DNA from: QIAW01 sp035487295
GTDB lineage: Bacteria > Acidobacteriota > Terriglobia > Terriglobales > Acidobacteriaceae
Direction of reading: 5' to 3'
DNA: 64,000 bases
NCBI GenBank assembly: GCA_035487295.1
Contig: DATHMH010000041.1
Coordinates: forward strand, 1-64,000
Below, one piece after another: positions 1-10,649 of the stretch (the first letter of the stretch is position 1; each line of letters starts with the position of its first letter). A program made the position numbers and the translations under genes. The notes under the pieces are model-generated. The model searched no databases. It had not been told where the DNA came from and worked only from the letters and a program-made list of their open reading frames with translations.

Positions 1-1
1 T

Positions 2-979
2 ATTGACCTGCGTTCGGACTCCATCGAACTGGAGGGTGCCGCGCGCGACGTGGCCCGGGCCGAACAGGTCTTTGCCGATTACGACCACCTGCAGCGCTCC
101 GGACACACCTTTAACAACGGCGATCTGGGCAGCATGCTGCGCGTTCTGGTAGCCGACCCCAAAATCACGCTGCGCGGCCTGGCGGAAGCCGGACGCCAGC
201 GCTCCTTCGGCAAGCGCACGGTGCAGCCCAAGAGTGTGAACCAACGCCGCTATCTCGAGGCGATTGAAAGCCACGACATGGTGTTCGGCATCGGGCCGGC
301 CGGGACGGGAAAAACCTACCTCGCCGTGGCCATGGCCATCTCTGCGCTGCTGGCCAAGCGGGTGAACCGGATCATTCTGGCCCGTCCCGCGGTCGAAGCC
401 GGCGAGCGGCTGGGCTTCCTTCCGGGAACCTTGCAGGACAAGATTGATCCCTACCTGCGACCTCTGTATGACGCGCTTTACGACATGTTGGAGCCGGAGA
501 AGGTGGACCGCTATCTGGAAAAGAACGTGATCGAAATTGCTCCCATCGCGTTCATGCGGGGGCGGACGTTGAATGATTCCTTCGTGATTCTGGACGAAGC
601 GCAGAACACGACTTCCGAGCAGATGAAGATGTTCGTGACCCGGCTGGGATTCAATTCCAAGGCAGTCATCACCGGCGACATTACTCAGATTGACCTTCCC
701 AATGCGCGGCGCAGCGGCCTGCTGGAAGCGGCCGACGTGCTCAAGCGGGTCGAGGGATTGACCTTCGTGTATTTCGACGAAACCGATGTCGTGCGCCACC
801 ACCTGGTACAGCGCATCATCCGGGCTTACGATGAACACAAGGCCAGAGTGGCGGAAGAGCAGACGTCCGTGCTCGAGTCCAAAGCCAACGGCAAGACAAA
901 TGGGGCCGCAGCGGTGCCTCAGGAGGGCAACCCGATGCCGTCCGCGGGAGCAGAAACCGCAGTAGAAACCAACGAGTAG
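2..979 (+). CDS. phoH: PhoH family ATPase, 5' end outside window
   Basis: The frame is open from base 2, so the true start lies upstream; 325 residues are visible. Counting from the GTG at 50, a Walker A motif GPAGTGKT lies at residues 82-89 and a Walker B FVILDEAQN at 178-186, the layout of PhoH-type P-loop ATPases (usual length about 320-350). The residues before the GTG still look like the N-terminal part of the family, so that GTG is internal. PhoH proteins are cytoplasmic ATPases linked to RNA metabolism, and they commonly sit upstream of ybeY, as here. The last 35 residues are a low-complexity tail. A good intrinsic terminator follows the stop, so the gene may be transcribed partly apart from ybeY. 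Confidence 0.93.
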   Translation: MDLRSDSIELEGAARDVARAEQVFADYDHLQRSGHTFNNGDLGSMLRVLVADPKITLRGLAEAGRQRSFGKRTVQPKSVNQRRYLEAIESHDMVFGIGPAGTGKTYLAVAMAISALLAKRVNRIILARPAVEAGERLGFLPGTLQDKIDPYLRPLYDALYDMLEPEKVDRYLEKNVIEIAPIAFMRGRTLNDSFVILDEAQNTTSEQMKMFVTRLGFNSKAVITGDITQIDLPNARRSGLLEAADVLKRVEGLTFVYFDETDVVRHHLVQRIIRAYDEHKARVAEEQTSVLESKANGKTNGAAAVPQEGNPMPSAGAETAVETNE

Positions 980-994
980 AGCGGGTAAGATTGC

Positions 995-1034
995 ACAGGA
1001 GGGTGCCTTCGAATGGCCCTCCTGTTTGTTTTTT
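995..1034 (+). terminator. Intrinsic terminator after phoH
   Basis: Nine-base perfect stem ACAGGAGGG (995-1003) / CCCTCCTGT (1017-1025) with a 13-base loop, followed by a T-rich run (TTTGTTTTTTT). It lies 16 bases after the phoH stop. It also argues against any ybeY start upstream of about 1035, since such a start would be inside the hairpin. Confidence 0.75.
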
Positions 1035-1047
1035 GGGGACAAAGTCC

Positions 1048-1572
1048 TTGGTCATCCTGCGCGAACCCGTGGCCGGACTGAGCCAGACCGCTCTGGCAAA
1101 ATTTGTTCTGCGGGCCAGCCGTGAAGTCAGGCTCAAGGGTACGGTCAACGTACTGGTGACCAGCAGCCGCGAATTGCTCAAGCTGAACCGTCGCTTTCGC
1201 GGCAAGGACAAGCCTACGGACGTGCTTTCATTTCCGCCCAACCCTGATTTTGCCGATGGATTGGCGGGAGATATCGCGATTTCCGCTGACATCGCGAAAC
1301 GCAGCGCCCGCCATCTGGGGCATTCGGCGGCGCAGGAGATCAGGATTCTGGCGCTGCACGGTGTGCTGCATCTGGCGGGCTACGATCATGAACGGGACCA
1401 GGGCAAGATGGCGCTTACCGAGGCCAACCTGCGCCGGACGTTGGGACTGCCCGACGGGCTAATTGAGAGAAACGGGCGATCGCGAGCCGGAACCTCCAAG
1501 CGCAGAGGGCGAGGGCAGGAGAAGCGGGCACGAAACGCAGGCGAGGGCGCCCGCGCCACCCGGAAACGATGA
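1048..1572 (+). CDS. ybeY: Endoribonuclease YbeY
   Basis: Zinc-dependent rRNA maturation and ribosome quality-control endonuclease. With the chosen TTG start the protein has 174 residues, and the family signature HGVLHLAGYDHE places the three zinc-binding histidines at about 104, 108 and 114. The region before it (KPTDVLSFP) is the usual YbeY core. I chose TTG 1048 because it is preceded by GGGGAC at a suitable distance and because an earlier in-frame TTG at 991 lies in the terminator hairpin. About 35 basic residues at the C-terminus extend past the normal family end. The gene overlaps the next one by four bases (ATGA), which suggests translational coupling. Confidence 0.92.
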   Translation: MVILREPVAGLSQTALAKFVLRASREVRLKGTVNVLVTSSRELLKLNRRFRGKDKPTDVLSFPPNPDFADGLAGDIAISADIAKRSARHLGHSAAQEIRILALHGVLHLAGYDHERDQGKMALTEANLRRTLGLPDGLIERNGRSRAGTSKRRGRGQEKRARNAGEGARATRKR

Positions 1573-2834
1573 ACTACGCCATCGCACTTGCGCTCCTTCT
1601 ATTGTTCGGACTGCTGACGCTGGTTTCCTACGCCGACCGCGTGTACACGGAAATCGGGCGATTCCTTTCCCGCGAGTTCCAGGACAACATCACCGTCTTC
1701 GAGCAGAGAGTCGAGCCCAAACTGGGCGTGAGTCGGGCCCGCGCCGCTCTTTCCATGGCCGTGTTGACCCAGATCATCACCGCCGCGATTGCGATGATGG
1801 TCGGCTTCGCCGTATTCCGGGACCGCGCCTGGAGTGTGTATGAGATCCTGCAGGCGACGCTCAGCCTGGTCCTGATCATCATTCTGTTCAATCGCTTCTT
1901 GCCCTTCCTCTTTTTTTCGCGAACCCGGGGCGAGTGGTTGGCCCGCTGGGCGGTGATGCTGCGGGTGCTGATCTATGTGGCGCTGCCCGTGACCCTGGTG
2001 CTGGGATTCTTACAATCGGTCACCGCGTTGACCAAAGAGCATGCGGACGAGACTCCCGAAACCCAGGCGGAGGCAGTAGACGCCCTGATCGAGGCCGGTC
2101 AGGAGGAAGGCATTCTGGATGAAACCAATCGAGATCTGATCCAGTCCGTGGTCGAATTCGGCGGCAAGACGGTGCGCGAGGCGATGAAGCCACGCCCGGA
2201 AATCGTCGCCGTTCCCACCAACACCACGGTCGAGCAATTCATCGAACTGCTTCGCACCAAGCCGTTCTCCCGGGTTCCAGTCTTTGAGGGCACCATCCAC
2301 AACATCGTGGGAGTGGTGTTCGCCCAGGATGTCCTGCAGGTGCCGGACAGCGAAGCCCATACCCGGACCGTGGACACACTCATGCGCCGCGACGTCTACT
2401 TTGTGCCCGAGAGCAAGCTGGGCAGGGACCTGCTGCGTGAAATGCAGAAGAACAATATCCGCATGGGGATCGTCGTGGATGAATACGGCGGAGTCGCAGG
2501 TCTGGTCACCATCGAAGACCTGGTGGAAGAAATCGTGGGAGAAATCCGTGATGAGCACGAGAAGATTGAAGTGATCCGGGAAGCCGACAACTCCTACATC
2601 GTACCCGGCAACATGGATGTCGACCGGCTCGTAGAAATGTTCGGCATCCGGCCCGAAGGCAAGGAATCGGCCACGGTTGCGGGGCTGGTAAGCGAGTTGG
2701 CCGGACGCATCCCGCAGCCCGGCGAAGTGGTAGAAGAGGACGGACTTCGCTTCGAGGTGCTGGATTCCACCGAGCGCCGCGTGGAACGCGTAAGGATCTC
2801 AATGCCCAAGCCCACGCAGATGAAGCTGATATAG
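1569..2834 (+). CDS. CorC/TlyC (HlyC) family membrane protein with CBS domains
   Basis: 421 residues: a membrane part with hydrophobic segments at about 4-22, 60-80, 95-115 and 125-145, then a pair of CBS domains (about 195-320, including the typical VPVFEGTIHNIVGVV and GIVVDEYGGVAGLVTIEDLVEE... segments) and a C-terminal transporter-associated domain. Family members are implicated in magnesium/cobalt efflux or resistance; the old hemolysin label is not informative. It sits between ybeY and era, a conserved order in many bacteria, and its ATG overlaps the ybeY stop. The membrane part is shorter and more divergent than a textbook DUF21 domain, so transport specificity is unknown. Confidence 0.88.
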   Translation: MNYAIALALLLLFGLLTLVSYADRVYTEIGRFLSREFQDNITVFEQRVEPKLGVSRARAALSMAVLTQIITAAIAMMVGFAVFRDRAWSVYEILQATLSLVLIIILFNRFLPFLFFSRTRGEWLARWAVMLRVLIYVALPVTLVLGFLQSVTALTKEHADETPETQAEAVDALIEAGQEEGILDETNRDLIQSVVEFGGKTVREAMKPRPEIVAVPTNTTVEQFIELLRTKPFSRVPVFEGTIHNIVGVVFAQDVLQVPDSEAHTRTVDTLMRRDVYFVPESKLGRDLLREMQKNNIRMGIVVDEYGGVAGLVTIEDLVEEIVGEIRDEHEKIEVIREADNSYIVPGNMDVDRLVEMFGIRPEGKESATVAGLVSELAGRIPQPGEVVEEDGLRFEVLDSTERRVERVRISMPKPTQMKLI

Positions 2835-2917
2835 TCATAGCTGTGAGCGTGGGCGCCCTCGCCCGCGTTGACCAGAAGACTCGGCCGGCACGAGTTCCGT
2901 TCCCGCGTGTTCACCCT

Positions 2918-3859
2918 ATGGCCTTTCATTCCGGCTTCGTTTGCATCCTGGGCCGTCCCAATGCCGGCAAGTCCACCCTGCTCAACGCACTGGTGGGCGA
3001 AAAACTGGCCATCATCAGCCCCAAGCCGCAGACCACCCGCAACCGCATCCTGGGAATTATTCACGCCCCCACAAAAAAGGGTATGCCGGGCGGGCAAGTC
3101 ATCCTGATCGACACTCCGGGAGTGCATCGGCCTGACACCTCGCTCGGCCGGAAAATGATGGCGGAGGTGCGGGAAGCCCTGGGCAGCTGCAATCTGGTTC
3201 TGCTGATCGCTGACGTGACCCGAAAATACGCTCCCGAAGATCGTTTCGCTCTCGAAATGGCAAAGAAGTCGGGCACGCCGGTATTTCTCCTGCTCAACAA
3301 AATCGATCTCCTTCGCGGCGGGAAACAAAAGCTTCTTCCGGTCATTGACGAGCATCGAAAGCTATATGAGTTTCGTGAAATCATTCCGATCTCGGCGCGC
3401 AAGCGCGAGGGTCTCGACATGCTTCTGGAGAAGGTGATCCGTTTCCTGCCGGAGGGGCCGCACTACTTTCCGGAAGACCAGGTCACCGACCAACCGGTCC
3501 GTTTCATGGTGGCTGAAATCATCCGCGAACAGGTGTTGCTGGAGACCAGCGAAGAGGTTCCTTACGCGGTCACGGTGGTGATCGAGCAATTTGAGGAAAA
3601 ACCCAAGCTGACCCGGGTGGCGGCTGCCATCTACTGCGAACGGGACGGGCAGAAGGGCATCCTGGTCGGGAAAGGCGGTCAGATGCTCAAGAAGATCGGC
3701 ACCGCGGCCCGTCTGCAGATGGAGAAGATGCTGAACCAGCGTGTGTTTCTCGAGCTCTTCGTCAAGGTGCGCGGGAATTGGCGTGAATCGCACGAGTTCG
3801 TTGAAGAGCTCGATTGGCGCCGCCAGTTCGAGCACCTGGCAGGAAGCGCCAAACCGTGA
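2918..3859 (+). CDS. era: GTPase Era
   Basis: Essential ribosome-assembly GTPase that binds 16S rRNA near its 3' end. From ATG 2918 the protein has 313 residues, with G1 GRPNAGKST at 12-20, the switch region KPQTTRNRI, G3 DTPG, G4 NKID and G5 SARK, followed by a C-terminal KH domain (GQKGILVGKGGQMLKKIG). An in-frame GTG 75 bases upstream would add 25 residues with no counterpart in Era, so I prefer the ATG giving MAFHSGFVCILGRPNAGK. There is no strong Shine-Dalgarno before it. It is the last gene of the phoH-ybeY-corC-era run. Confidence 0.95.
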   Translation: MAFHSGFVCILGRPNAGKSTLLNALVGEKLAIISPKPQTTRNRILGIIHAPTKKGMPGGQVILIDTPGVHRPDTSLGRKMMAEVREALGSCNLVLLIADVTRKYAPEDRFALEMAKKSGTPVFLLLNKIDLLRGGKQKLLPVIDEHRKLYEFREIIPISARKREGLDMLLEKVIRFLPEGPHYFPEDQVTDQPVRFMVAEIIREQVLLETSEEVPYAVTVVIEQFEEKPKLTRVAAAIYCERDGQKGILVGKGGQMLKKIGTAARLQMEKMLNQRVFLELFVKVRGNWRESHEFVEELDWRRQFEHLAGSAKP

Positions 3860-3869
3860 GCAAAGTCTT

Positions 3870-3898
3870 TTGCCCGCAAGCCGCGATTTCTGTAGAAT
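3870..3898 (+). promoter_or_regulatory. Candidate sigma-70 promoter for the anti-sigma gene
   Basis: TTGCCC (3870-3875), 17-base spacer, TAGAAT (3893-3898). The predicted leader then contains a short hairpin CCGGC/GCCGG (3906-3921) before the ATG at 3938. Position and spacing fit; no experimental support. Confidence 0.5.
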
Positions 3899-3937
3899 CC
3901 CGGAGCCGGCCTCGATGCCGGATCAGAAAGTCAGGTC

Positions 3938-4378
3938 ATGACCGATAATTCTACTGTCAACTTTGAAACCGGCAAATCCAGCCTGAAACTCAAGGTCACG
4001 CTGGCTGCGGACCGGGCCGCCGTGGATCCGGTGGTCCAGAGCGTGATGGACCTGGTCAAACAAATGGAATGCGCGCCCGAGAAATACGATGCCATCGAGT
4101 TAGCGCTAACCGAAGCGCTGGCCAACGCGGTGGTCCATGGAGCCAAGGCCGATCCCTCGAAGATCGTGGAATGTGACGTAGTCTGCAACGAAGATCAGAG
4201 CATGCTGATCATCGTTCGTGACCCTGGCACCGGTTTTGACCCGCATGAAATTCCCAACCCGGTGCGTGGCGAAAGCGTTTTCGCCGATCATGGGCGCGGA
4301 ATTTTTCTGATCAATCAATTGATGGATGAAGTTAAGTTTCTCAAGAACGGGACCGAAATCCACATGGTCAAGCGCTGA
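3938..4378 (+). CDS. RsbW/SpoIIAB-type anti-sigma serine kinase
   Basis: 146 residues forming a single GHKL ATP-binding domain. Visible motifs are the N-box ELALTEALANAVVHG, the G1-like RDPGTGFDP and the HGRGIFLI lid region. Members bind ATP, phosphorylate an STAS anti-anti-sigma partner and sequester a sigma factor in partner-switching networks. No partner STAS protein, PP2C phosphatase or sigma factor is encoded next to it, so its target must be elsewhere. The start ATG 3938 is preceded by AGGTC. It converges on the ntrX-like gene downstream. An imperfect copy of the ACCACCGAAGGCACTGAG type of intergenic repeat follows the stop. Confidence 0.85.
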   Translation: MTDNSTVNFETGKSSLKLKVTLAADRAAVDPVVQSVMDLVKQMECAPEKYDAIELALTEALANAVVHGAKADPSKIVECDVVCNEDQSMLIIVRDPGTGFDPHEIPNPVRGESVFADHGRGIFLINQLMDEVKFLKNGTEIHMVKR

Positions 4379-4408
4379 AAATTAACCACCGAAGGCACTG
4401 AGTCGGCC

Positions 4409-5756
<1,348 letters not shown>

Positions 5757-5764
<8 letters not shown>

Positions 5765-8006
5765 GATCGGGCAGCGCGATCCTCTCTGTTGGGCCGGCTT
5801 GCGCGCCTACGGCAACCGGCAGCTCCACGATGAAGCGGGCGCCGATTGGCGAGTTTTCTTCAACGCGCACCGAGCCGCGATGGTCTTCAACGATGCGTCC
5901 TACGATCGCCAGTCCCAGGCCGGTGCCGCGTTTCTTGGTGGAAAAGTAGGGAAGAAAAAGTTTCTCTTTCAGCTCCTGGCTTACGCCATGGCCGGTATCG
6001 GCAATCACAATTTCCACCATGTCGCCGGTGGCGATAAACGCGGTGGAGATGTGCACCTCGCGCACCAGCGAATCCTGCATAGCGTCGGCGGCGTTATCTA
6101 CGATGTTGGCGATCACGCGCTTCATGGCGTTAGGATCGGCCATCACTGGCGGCAGATCGGACGCCAGGTAAGTGCTGACCTGGATGCCTTCCAGCCTGCC
6201 GTTAAACATCGAGAGCGCGCTTTGAATCACGCTATTGATGTCAGAGGCCTGTGGTTGCGAGGTTGGGAAGCGCGCCATGACGGAAAATTCATCTACCAGC
6301 GTGCGTACTGTTTCTACTGCCTCGGCGATGGTTTGCGAGCATCCCTGGATGACCTGCAGCGAAGCCTCGTCGGGTGGATGTCCGCGCTCCAGGTGGCGGC
6401 GGATGCGCTCGGCGGAGAGCGCAATCGGGGTCAAAGGATTTTTGATCTCGTGGGCCACGCGCCGCGCCACCTCACGCCATGCCGCCTGCTTTTGCGCCTT
6501 CAGCAGGTCCGAGAGGTCTTCAAAAACAATTACGTATCCGAGTTTCTGCACGCTGTGATGCAGTGCCGCAACCGTCACCGCGACGTCAAACCTGGCACGC
6601 GCGGCGGGAATCTCCAACTGGCTGGTCACCGATCCCATGCGGTCGGCCTTGCGCATCATGGCTTCCAGGTCGGCGACCACATCTTCCTGAAACAGATTTT
6701 TGAGCGGAGCGTTCTGAGGGAAGCCGGGCGCGCCGTCGGCTGCGGCGAGCGGCGCCATTATGCGGGTGAAGGCATGGTTGGCGCGGGTAATGCAGCCGGA
6801 AGCATCCAGCGTCAGTACGCCGGTAGGGATGGTTTCCAAAATGGTCTCAATATCGCGGCGGCGCTGCTCCAGCTCAACATTGGCGCCGGTGAGCTGGCTG
6901 CGAGAAGCTTCAATGGCGCGCCGCGAAGTTTCCAGTTCGGCGGCCATGCGGTTGAACGAGGCCACCAATTCGCCCAACTCATCCATGGCGGGAATTTCAA
7001 CCCGGTAGTCGAGGTTGCCGCGGGAAATCTCACGGGTCGCCTCGGCCAGCGCCGCCACCGGGCGCGTCACCAGCTTCGATAAATAGATCGCCAGCCATGT
7101 AGTGGCAAAGAGCACGATCATGGTGATCAGCAGCAGCACCTCAATGTAGGTGCTGCGAACTATTTTCCGCTGATTGCTGAGATCGCGGTAGGTATTGATA
7201 TTTTCTCCGATGCGATTCATCGTCGGCCGGAATTCCGGCGGAAGCGGAATGGCCACCAGAATCACATTTTGCGGATTGCTCGTCACCTGCGCCGAGCCCA
7301 TAACGTAATCGCGGCCATTCATGTTGAAAGGCGTGGCGTTTTGCAGCCCGCTGGGGTTGGGAAGAGGAATTTTTTTACGCAAATCCCCCCAACCCTCGGG
7401 GAGGTTGTAACCCGCAACCAGGGAATCGCCGGCGAGGGCCAGGGCAAAGCCGCCCTGCAGGGTTTTTTGCCGCACCCGGAACTCGTTGACAAGAGTTGAA
7501 GAATTGAATGCACGCTGGCTCTCAGGCATCTCAGCAATGGCTTGGGCTTCGGCGTGGGCGTTTTCCATGGCATAGCGCGAGAGCAATCCCGTAACCTGGG
7601 TTGAATCATCCAGCAGCTCTTCGCCCGGACGCAAGAACCAGCGATCAATCGAGCGGTTCATCAGCCCGTAGGCGCAGAGAAACAAAACAAAAACAGGGAT
7701 GACGGAAAGAATCAGGGCTCCTACGACCATGCGGCTGCGGAACTTCGATCCCAGCACGCCGATGCGCCGTTCGGCATAAAGCTTCAACAGGTGGCGCAGC
7801 AGAACAAAGGTCAGGGCCACAAACAAAAGAAAAATCAGCGCCGAGAGCGCGGCAAAGATCAGCGTCTGGTTCGTGGTGCGGGGGTTAATATCTACCTTGA
7901 ATGACACCTGCCACAAAATCATGGTGAACAGCACGGCGACGCCCACGATCAGCGCGATGAGAGCGCCGGGGCGCGGTTTCGTCCGGGACTGGTTAACTTC
8001 AGGCAT
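5757..8006 (-). CDS. NtrY-like membrane sensor histidine kinase
   Basis: About 749 residues. Hydrophobic segments near the N-terminus (about 15-35, 45-72, 95-115) and another near 300-320 bracket a likely periplasmic sensing region. Then come HAMP (PVAALAEATREIS...), a coiled segment, a PAS domain (IPTGVLTLDASGCITRANHAF), a HisKA box with the phospho-His in RRVAHEIKNPLTPI, and an HATPase domain (NIVDNAADAM, DTGHGV, GTGLGLAIV). This is the NtrY architecture. ATG 8006 was chosen over a TTG nine bases upstream; GAGG lies 10 bases before it. The input signal cannot be read from sequence; nitrogen control is only the family precedent. Confidence 0.9.
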
Positions 8007-8106
8007 AAGGCACAAGCCTCATTGATTATAGAAGACCTCAAAAGCCGCGTTGCAGGATACAATTCTTCCCGGCGGAATTATTTCAACCTAACATTCATGA
8101 GGAGCT

Positions 8107-8415
8107 ATGGCCAATTTTGTCAAAATAGCTGCAAAAAATGATTTGCCCGCATCCGGTGAGGCCAAGGAGTTTGCCTGCGGCGACAAGATGATCTGCATCG
8201 CCAACGTTGACGGTGTGCTGAGCGCTATGGATAACGTCTGCCTTCACCGCGGCGGCCCGTTGGGACAAGGCATGGTGGATGGCGGAAAAGTGATCTGCCC
8301 ATGGCACGGATGGGAATATGACACCAAAACAGGGGAAGCATCGCACAATCCCTCGGCCAAGGTTGCGGTTTATCCGGTCAAAGTAGAGGGCGATAACGTG
8401 ATGGTGCAAATCTGA
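8107..8415 (+). CDS. Rieske-type [2Fe-2S] ferredoxin
   Basis: 102 residues, a complete single-domain Rieske protein. Cluster ligands are visible as C-x-H in NVCLHRGGPLG and C-x2-H in VICPWHGWEYD. This type is soluble and similar to the small ferredoxin subunits of aromatic dioxygenases and to NirD-like proteins. No oxygenase or reductase partner is encoded nearby, so the electron partner is unknown. GAGGAG lies four bases before the ATG. It is divergent from the ntrY-like kinase gene. Confidence 0.92.
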   Translation: MANFVKIAAKNDLPASGEAKEFACGDKMICIANVDGVLSAMDNVCLHRGGPLGQGMVDGGKVICPWHGWEYDTKTGEASHNPSAKVAVYPVKVEGDNVMVQI

Positions 8416-8424
8416 AGAGAAAAA

Positions 8425-8612
8425 TTCACCACGGAGGCACGGAGGCACGGAGAATTGGGTCATTGATCGTCGGATCATTGAATCATTGAAAATCAAGAAA
8501 TGATTCATATAAAGCAAATAAATTGGGCGGAATCGAACAATGACCCGATGATTCAATGACCCAATCACTCAATCTCCTCCGTGTCTCCGTGTCTCCGTGC
8601 CTCCGTGGTGAA
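8425..8612. repeat. Long inverted repeat with 8-base sub-repeats
   Basis: The perfect 20-base arm TTCACCACGGAGGCACGGAG (8425-8444) is matched in inverse at 8593-8612. Each arm continues as degenerate CACGGAGG/CACGGAGA units. Inside lies a second inverted pair built from GATCATTG-like units (about 8457-8500 and 8540-8572). The whole 188-base block can fold into one long hairpin between the Rieske and YdjM-like genes. Confidence 0.8.
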
Positions 8613-8634
8613 ATGTTTTAGCCTGGAGGGGACC

Positions 8635-9216
8635 ATGAGTCCGGTTACGCATTATCTGATCAGCTGGTTGGTGGCCAATTCGGCGAAGCTCGAGCGCAAA
8701 GAGCGCGCTATTGTTACCCTGGCCGGCGTGGCCCCTGACCTCGATGGACTGGGAATCGTGCCCGAATGGCTGACGCGTAACTCAGCGCATCCGCTGAATT
8801 GGTTCAGCGAATATCACCACACCCTGGGACACAACCTGGGTTTCGCTCTCGTGGTAACCGGCGTTAGCTGCCTGATTGCAAGCCGGGGCTGGAAGTTTAA
8901 AGCTGCTTTGTTTGCCTGCCTCAGCTTTCATCTGCACCTGTTCTGTGACCTGATTGGCGCGCGTGGCCCGGATGGCGAACAGTGGGCGATCCCGTATCTG
9001 GCGCCCTTTTCCCAGGCCTGGCAGTGGACGTGGCACGGGCAGTGGGCACTGAATGCCTGGCCCAATTTTGTGATCACCATCGCAGCCTTGGCAGCGACGT
9101 TTTACCTGGCGTGGAGACGCGGCTTTTCTCCGCTTGAAACGTTTTCCCGCAAGGCAGACACCATCTTTGTAACCACCCTGAGAAATCGTTTTCCGGTAGG
9201 AACCGTTGTGGCATGA
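8635..9216 (+). CDS. YdjM-like inner-membrane metal-dependent hydrolase family
   Basis: 193 residues from ATG 8635, which is preceded by GGAGGGG. Polar His/Asp-rich motifs at the start (MSPVTHYLISW, GVAPDLDGLGIV) and in the middle (SEYHHTLGHN, SFHLHLFCDLIG) alternate with hydrophobic helices, the pattern of the DUF457/YdjM membrane-bound putative hydrolases. The conserved His and Asp residues probably bind metal. Substrate unknown. The E. coli relative is under LexA control; I see no clear LexA box here. The 3' end overlaps a weak start of the next reading frame, but a better start for that gene exists 36 bases downstream. Confidence 0.8.
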   Translation: MSPVTHYLISWLVANSAKLERKERAIVTLAGVAPDLDGLGIVPEWLTRNSAHPLNWFSEYHHTLGHNLGFALVVTGVSCLIASRGWKFKAALFACLSFHLHLFCDLIGARGPDGEQWAIPYLAPFSQAWQWTWHGQWALNAWPNFVITIAALAATFYLAWRRGFSPLETFSRKADTIFVTTLRNRFPVGTVVA

Positions 9217-9251
9217 GCAAAATCATTCTGCAGGCATTGACGAGGAGATGT

Positions 9252-10589
9252 ATGGCCAAGCGCATTTTTCAACGACTGATCCTATTTGTTCTGGCAGCAT
9301 GGATGGCAGCGCCTCTTTCCGCCGATATCAAGATCAAAACCAAGCGTGAAACCATGGGCCGTGCCAGCGAAGATACGGTTTATATCAAAGGCCCGCGCGA
9401 ACGTACAGAGATGGGCGCGATGATGAGCATGAACGTCAACGTCAACATCATCAACATCCTGCAATGCGACAAGAACCGCTCCATCCAGCTTAATCCGGTA
9501 AACAAGACCTATGTCATTACCCCCCTGGCGACGGAGGAGAGTTCCACCACCGACAGCGCACAACCCAACAATAGCCCGCCGGCCAAAAGCAAAACCAGGA
9601 ACAAAGATACGCGCCATGGCGGCGTTGTAACCATCAATGTCTCTTCCAGTGATACCGGAGAGCGCAAAAAGATGTTTGGCTATAACGCGCGCCACGTCAC
9701 CAGCAGCATAAGCATGGATGCAAGCCCCGACGCCTGCGCCCTGGGCGATTACAAAGTCGAAGACGACGGCTGGTATGCCGACCTTTCTCCTACGCTCGTC
9801 TGTCGCACACGTGTGCGTTTCGGGGGAATCGCAGAGCGTGCCGGATGCCAGGATAGCTACCGTTTTCACGGCAGCGGATTCGCCAACACCGGATATCCAC
9901 TCAAGCAAACCTCAACCATTCAGAATGGCAGCGACAACTTCACCACGTCGGTGGAGGTGACCGACCTTTCCACGGCGACCATTGACCCCGGCCTTTTCGA
10001 GATTCCTGACGGTTATACCGAAGCCAGGAGCTATAGCGATCTCATTGGCAACATTTCGATGGCCTCAATTCTCGGGGCCGCCGTTAACGGGCAGGAAGGG
10101 GCGGAAACGAGTACGCCAACAACATCGTCTACAAAGCTTCCCCGCAAGGATCCCGATATCGATCGCATAGGAGTGCCGTTAGTGAAGAAGGAGACCTCGG
10201 AGAAAATCGATCCAGAGCAGGCGCGCCAGTTTCTTATCCAGACGCTGAAAAATGCAGGTCTCGATCCGGTTCCGGTGGATGGCAAGACGCCGGCTGAGTT
10301 GGCAGCCGATGCCAGGTCGAAAGATTGCGATTACATCCTGTATACCGACGTCACCAGCGTGAAAGGCAGGTCTGCCGGGGCAAAGGTCGGCGGTTTCTTT
10401 GGCGTGGGTTCGGGGAAGCCCGCAACTTTTGATGTCTCCCTCGCTTATCAACTCAAAACGCCCGGCGAGAGCAAAACGCTTTTGGACTCGACGGAAGAGG
10501 TGCGCGCAGGCGCGACCCCCGGGCAGGGAATAGGCTGGGCGCTCGAAGGGGCGGTGCGCGCAACTTTGAATTACATCCGCCAGCAATAA
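9252..10589 (+). CDS. Secreted protein of unknown function
   Basis: 445 residues from ATG 9252 (GAGGAG seven bases upstream). A clear signal peptide (KRIFQRLILFVLAAWMAAPLSA) is followed by a beta-rich domain (IKIKTKRETMGRASEDTVYIKG...) resembling lipoprotein-carrier-like folds, a Ser/Thr/Asn-rich linker, and a C-terminal domain from about residue 320 (EQARQFLIQTLKNAGLDPVPV...) that looks like the outer-membrane assembly or TolB-N-like modules found in acidobacterial secreted proteins. Glycine-rich KVGGFFGVGSGKPATFDVS lies in that domain. I do not recognise a named family. It is probably in the envelope. Confidence 0.75.
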   Translation: MAKRIFQRLILFVLAAWMAAPLSADIKIKTKRETMGRASEDTVYIKGPRERTEMGAMMSMNVNVNIINILQCDKNRSIQLNPVNKTYVITPLATEESSTTDSAQPNNSPPAKSKTRNKDTRHGGVVTINVSSSDTGERKKMFGYNARHVTSSISMDASPDACALGDYKVEDDGWYADLSPTLVCRTRVRFGGIAERAGCQDSYRFHGSGFANTGYPLKQTSTIQNGSDNFTTSVEVTDLSTATIDPGLFEIPDGYTEARSYSDLIGNISMASILGAAVNGQEGAETSTPTTSSTKLPRKDPDIDRIGVPLVKKETSEKIDPEQARQFLIQTLKNAGLDPVPVDGKTPAELAADARSKDCDYILYTDVTSVKGRSAGAKVGGFFGVGSGKPATFDVSLAYQLKTPGESKTLLDSTEEVRAGATPGQGIGWALEGAVRATLNYIRQQ

Positions 10590-10631
10590 GCAAGAGTAAG
10601 CTGGAAAACGAGCGCGCTTGTCGCGAGAGGG

Positions 10632-10637
10632 TATAAT
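10632..10637 (+). promoter_or_regulatory. Consensus -10 element just upstream of purS
   Basis: A perfect TATAAT ends 12 bases before the purS ATG. Transcription starting about seven bases downstream would leave a leader of about six bases with no Shine-Dalgarno, so purS may be nearly leaderless. No good -35 is visible at 16-18 bases. Confidence 0.45.
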
Positions 10638-10649
10638 TTCCTTATCGCC

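Noticed and set aside
2843..2917. GTG start giving Era 25 extra residues
   Set aside because: The extension has no counterpart in Era and a good ATG lies directly before the conserved sequence.
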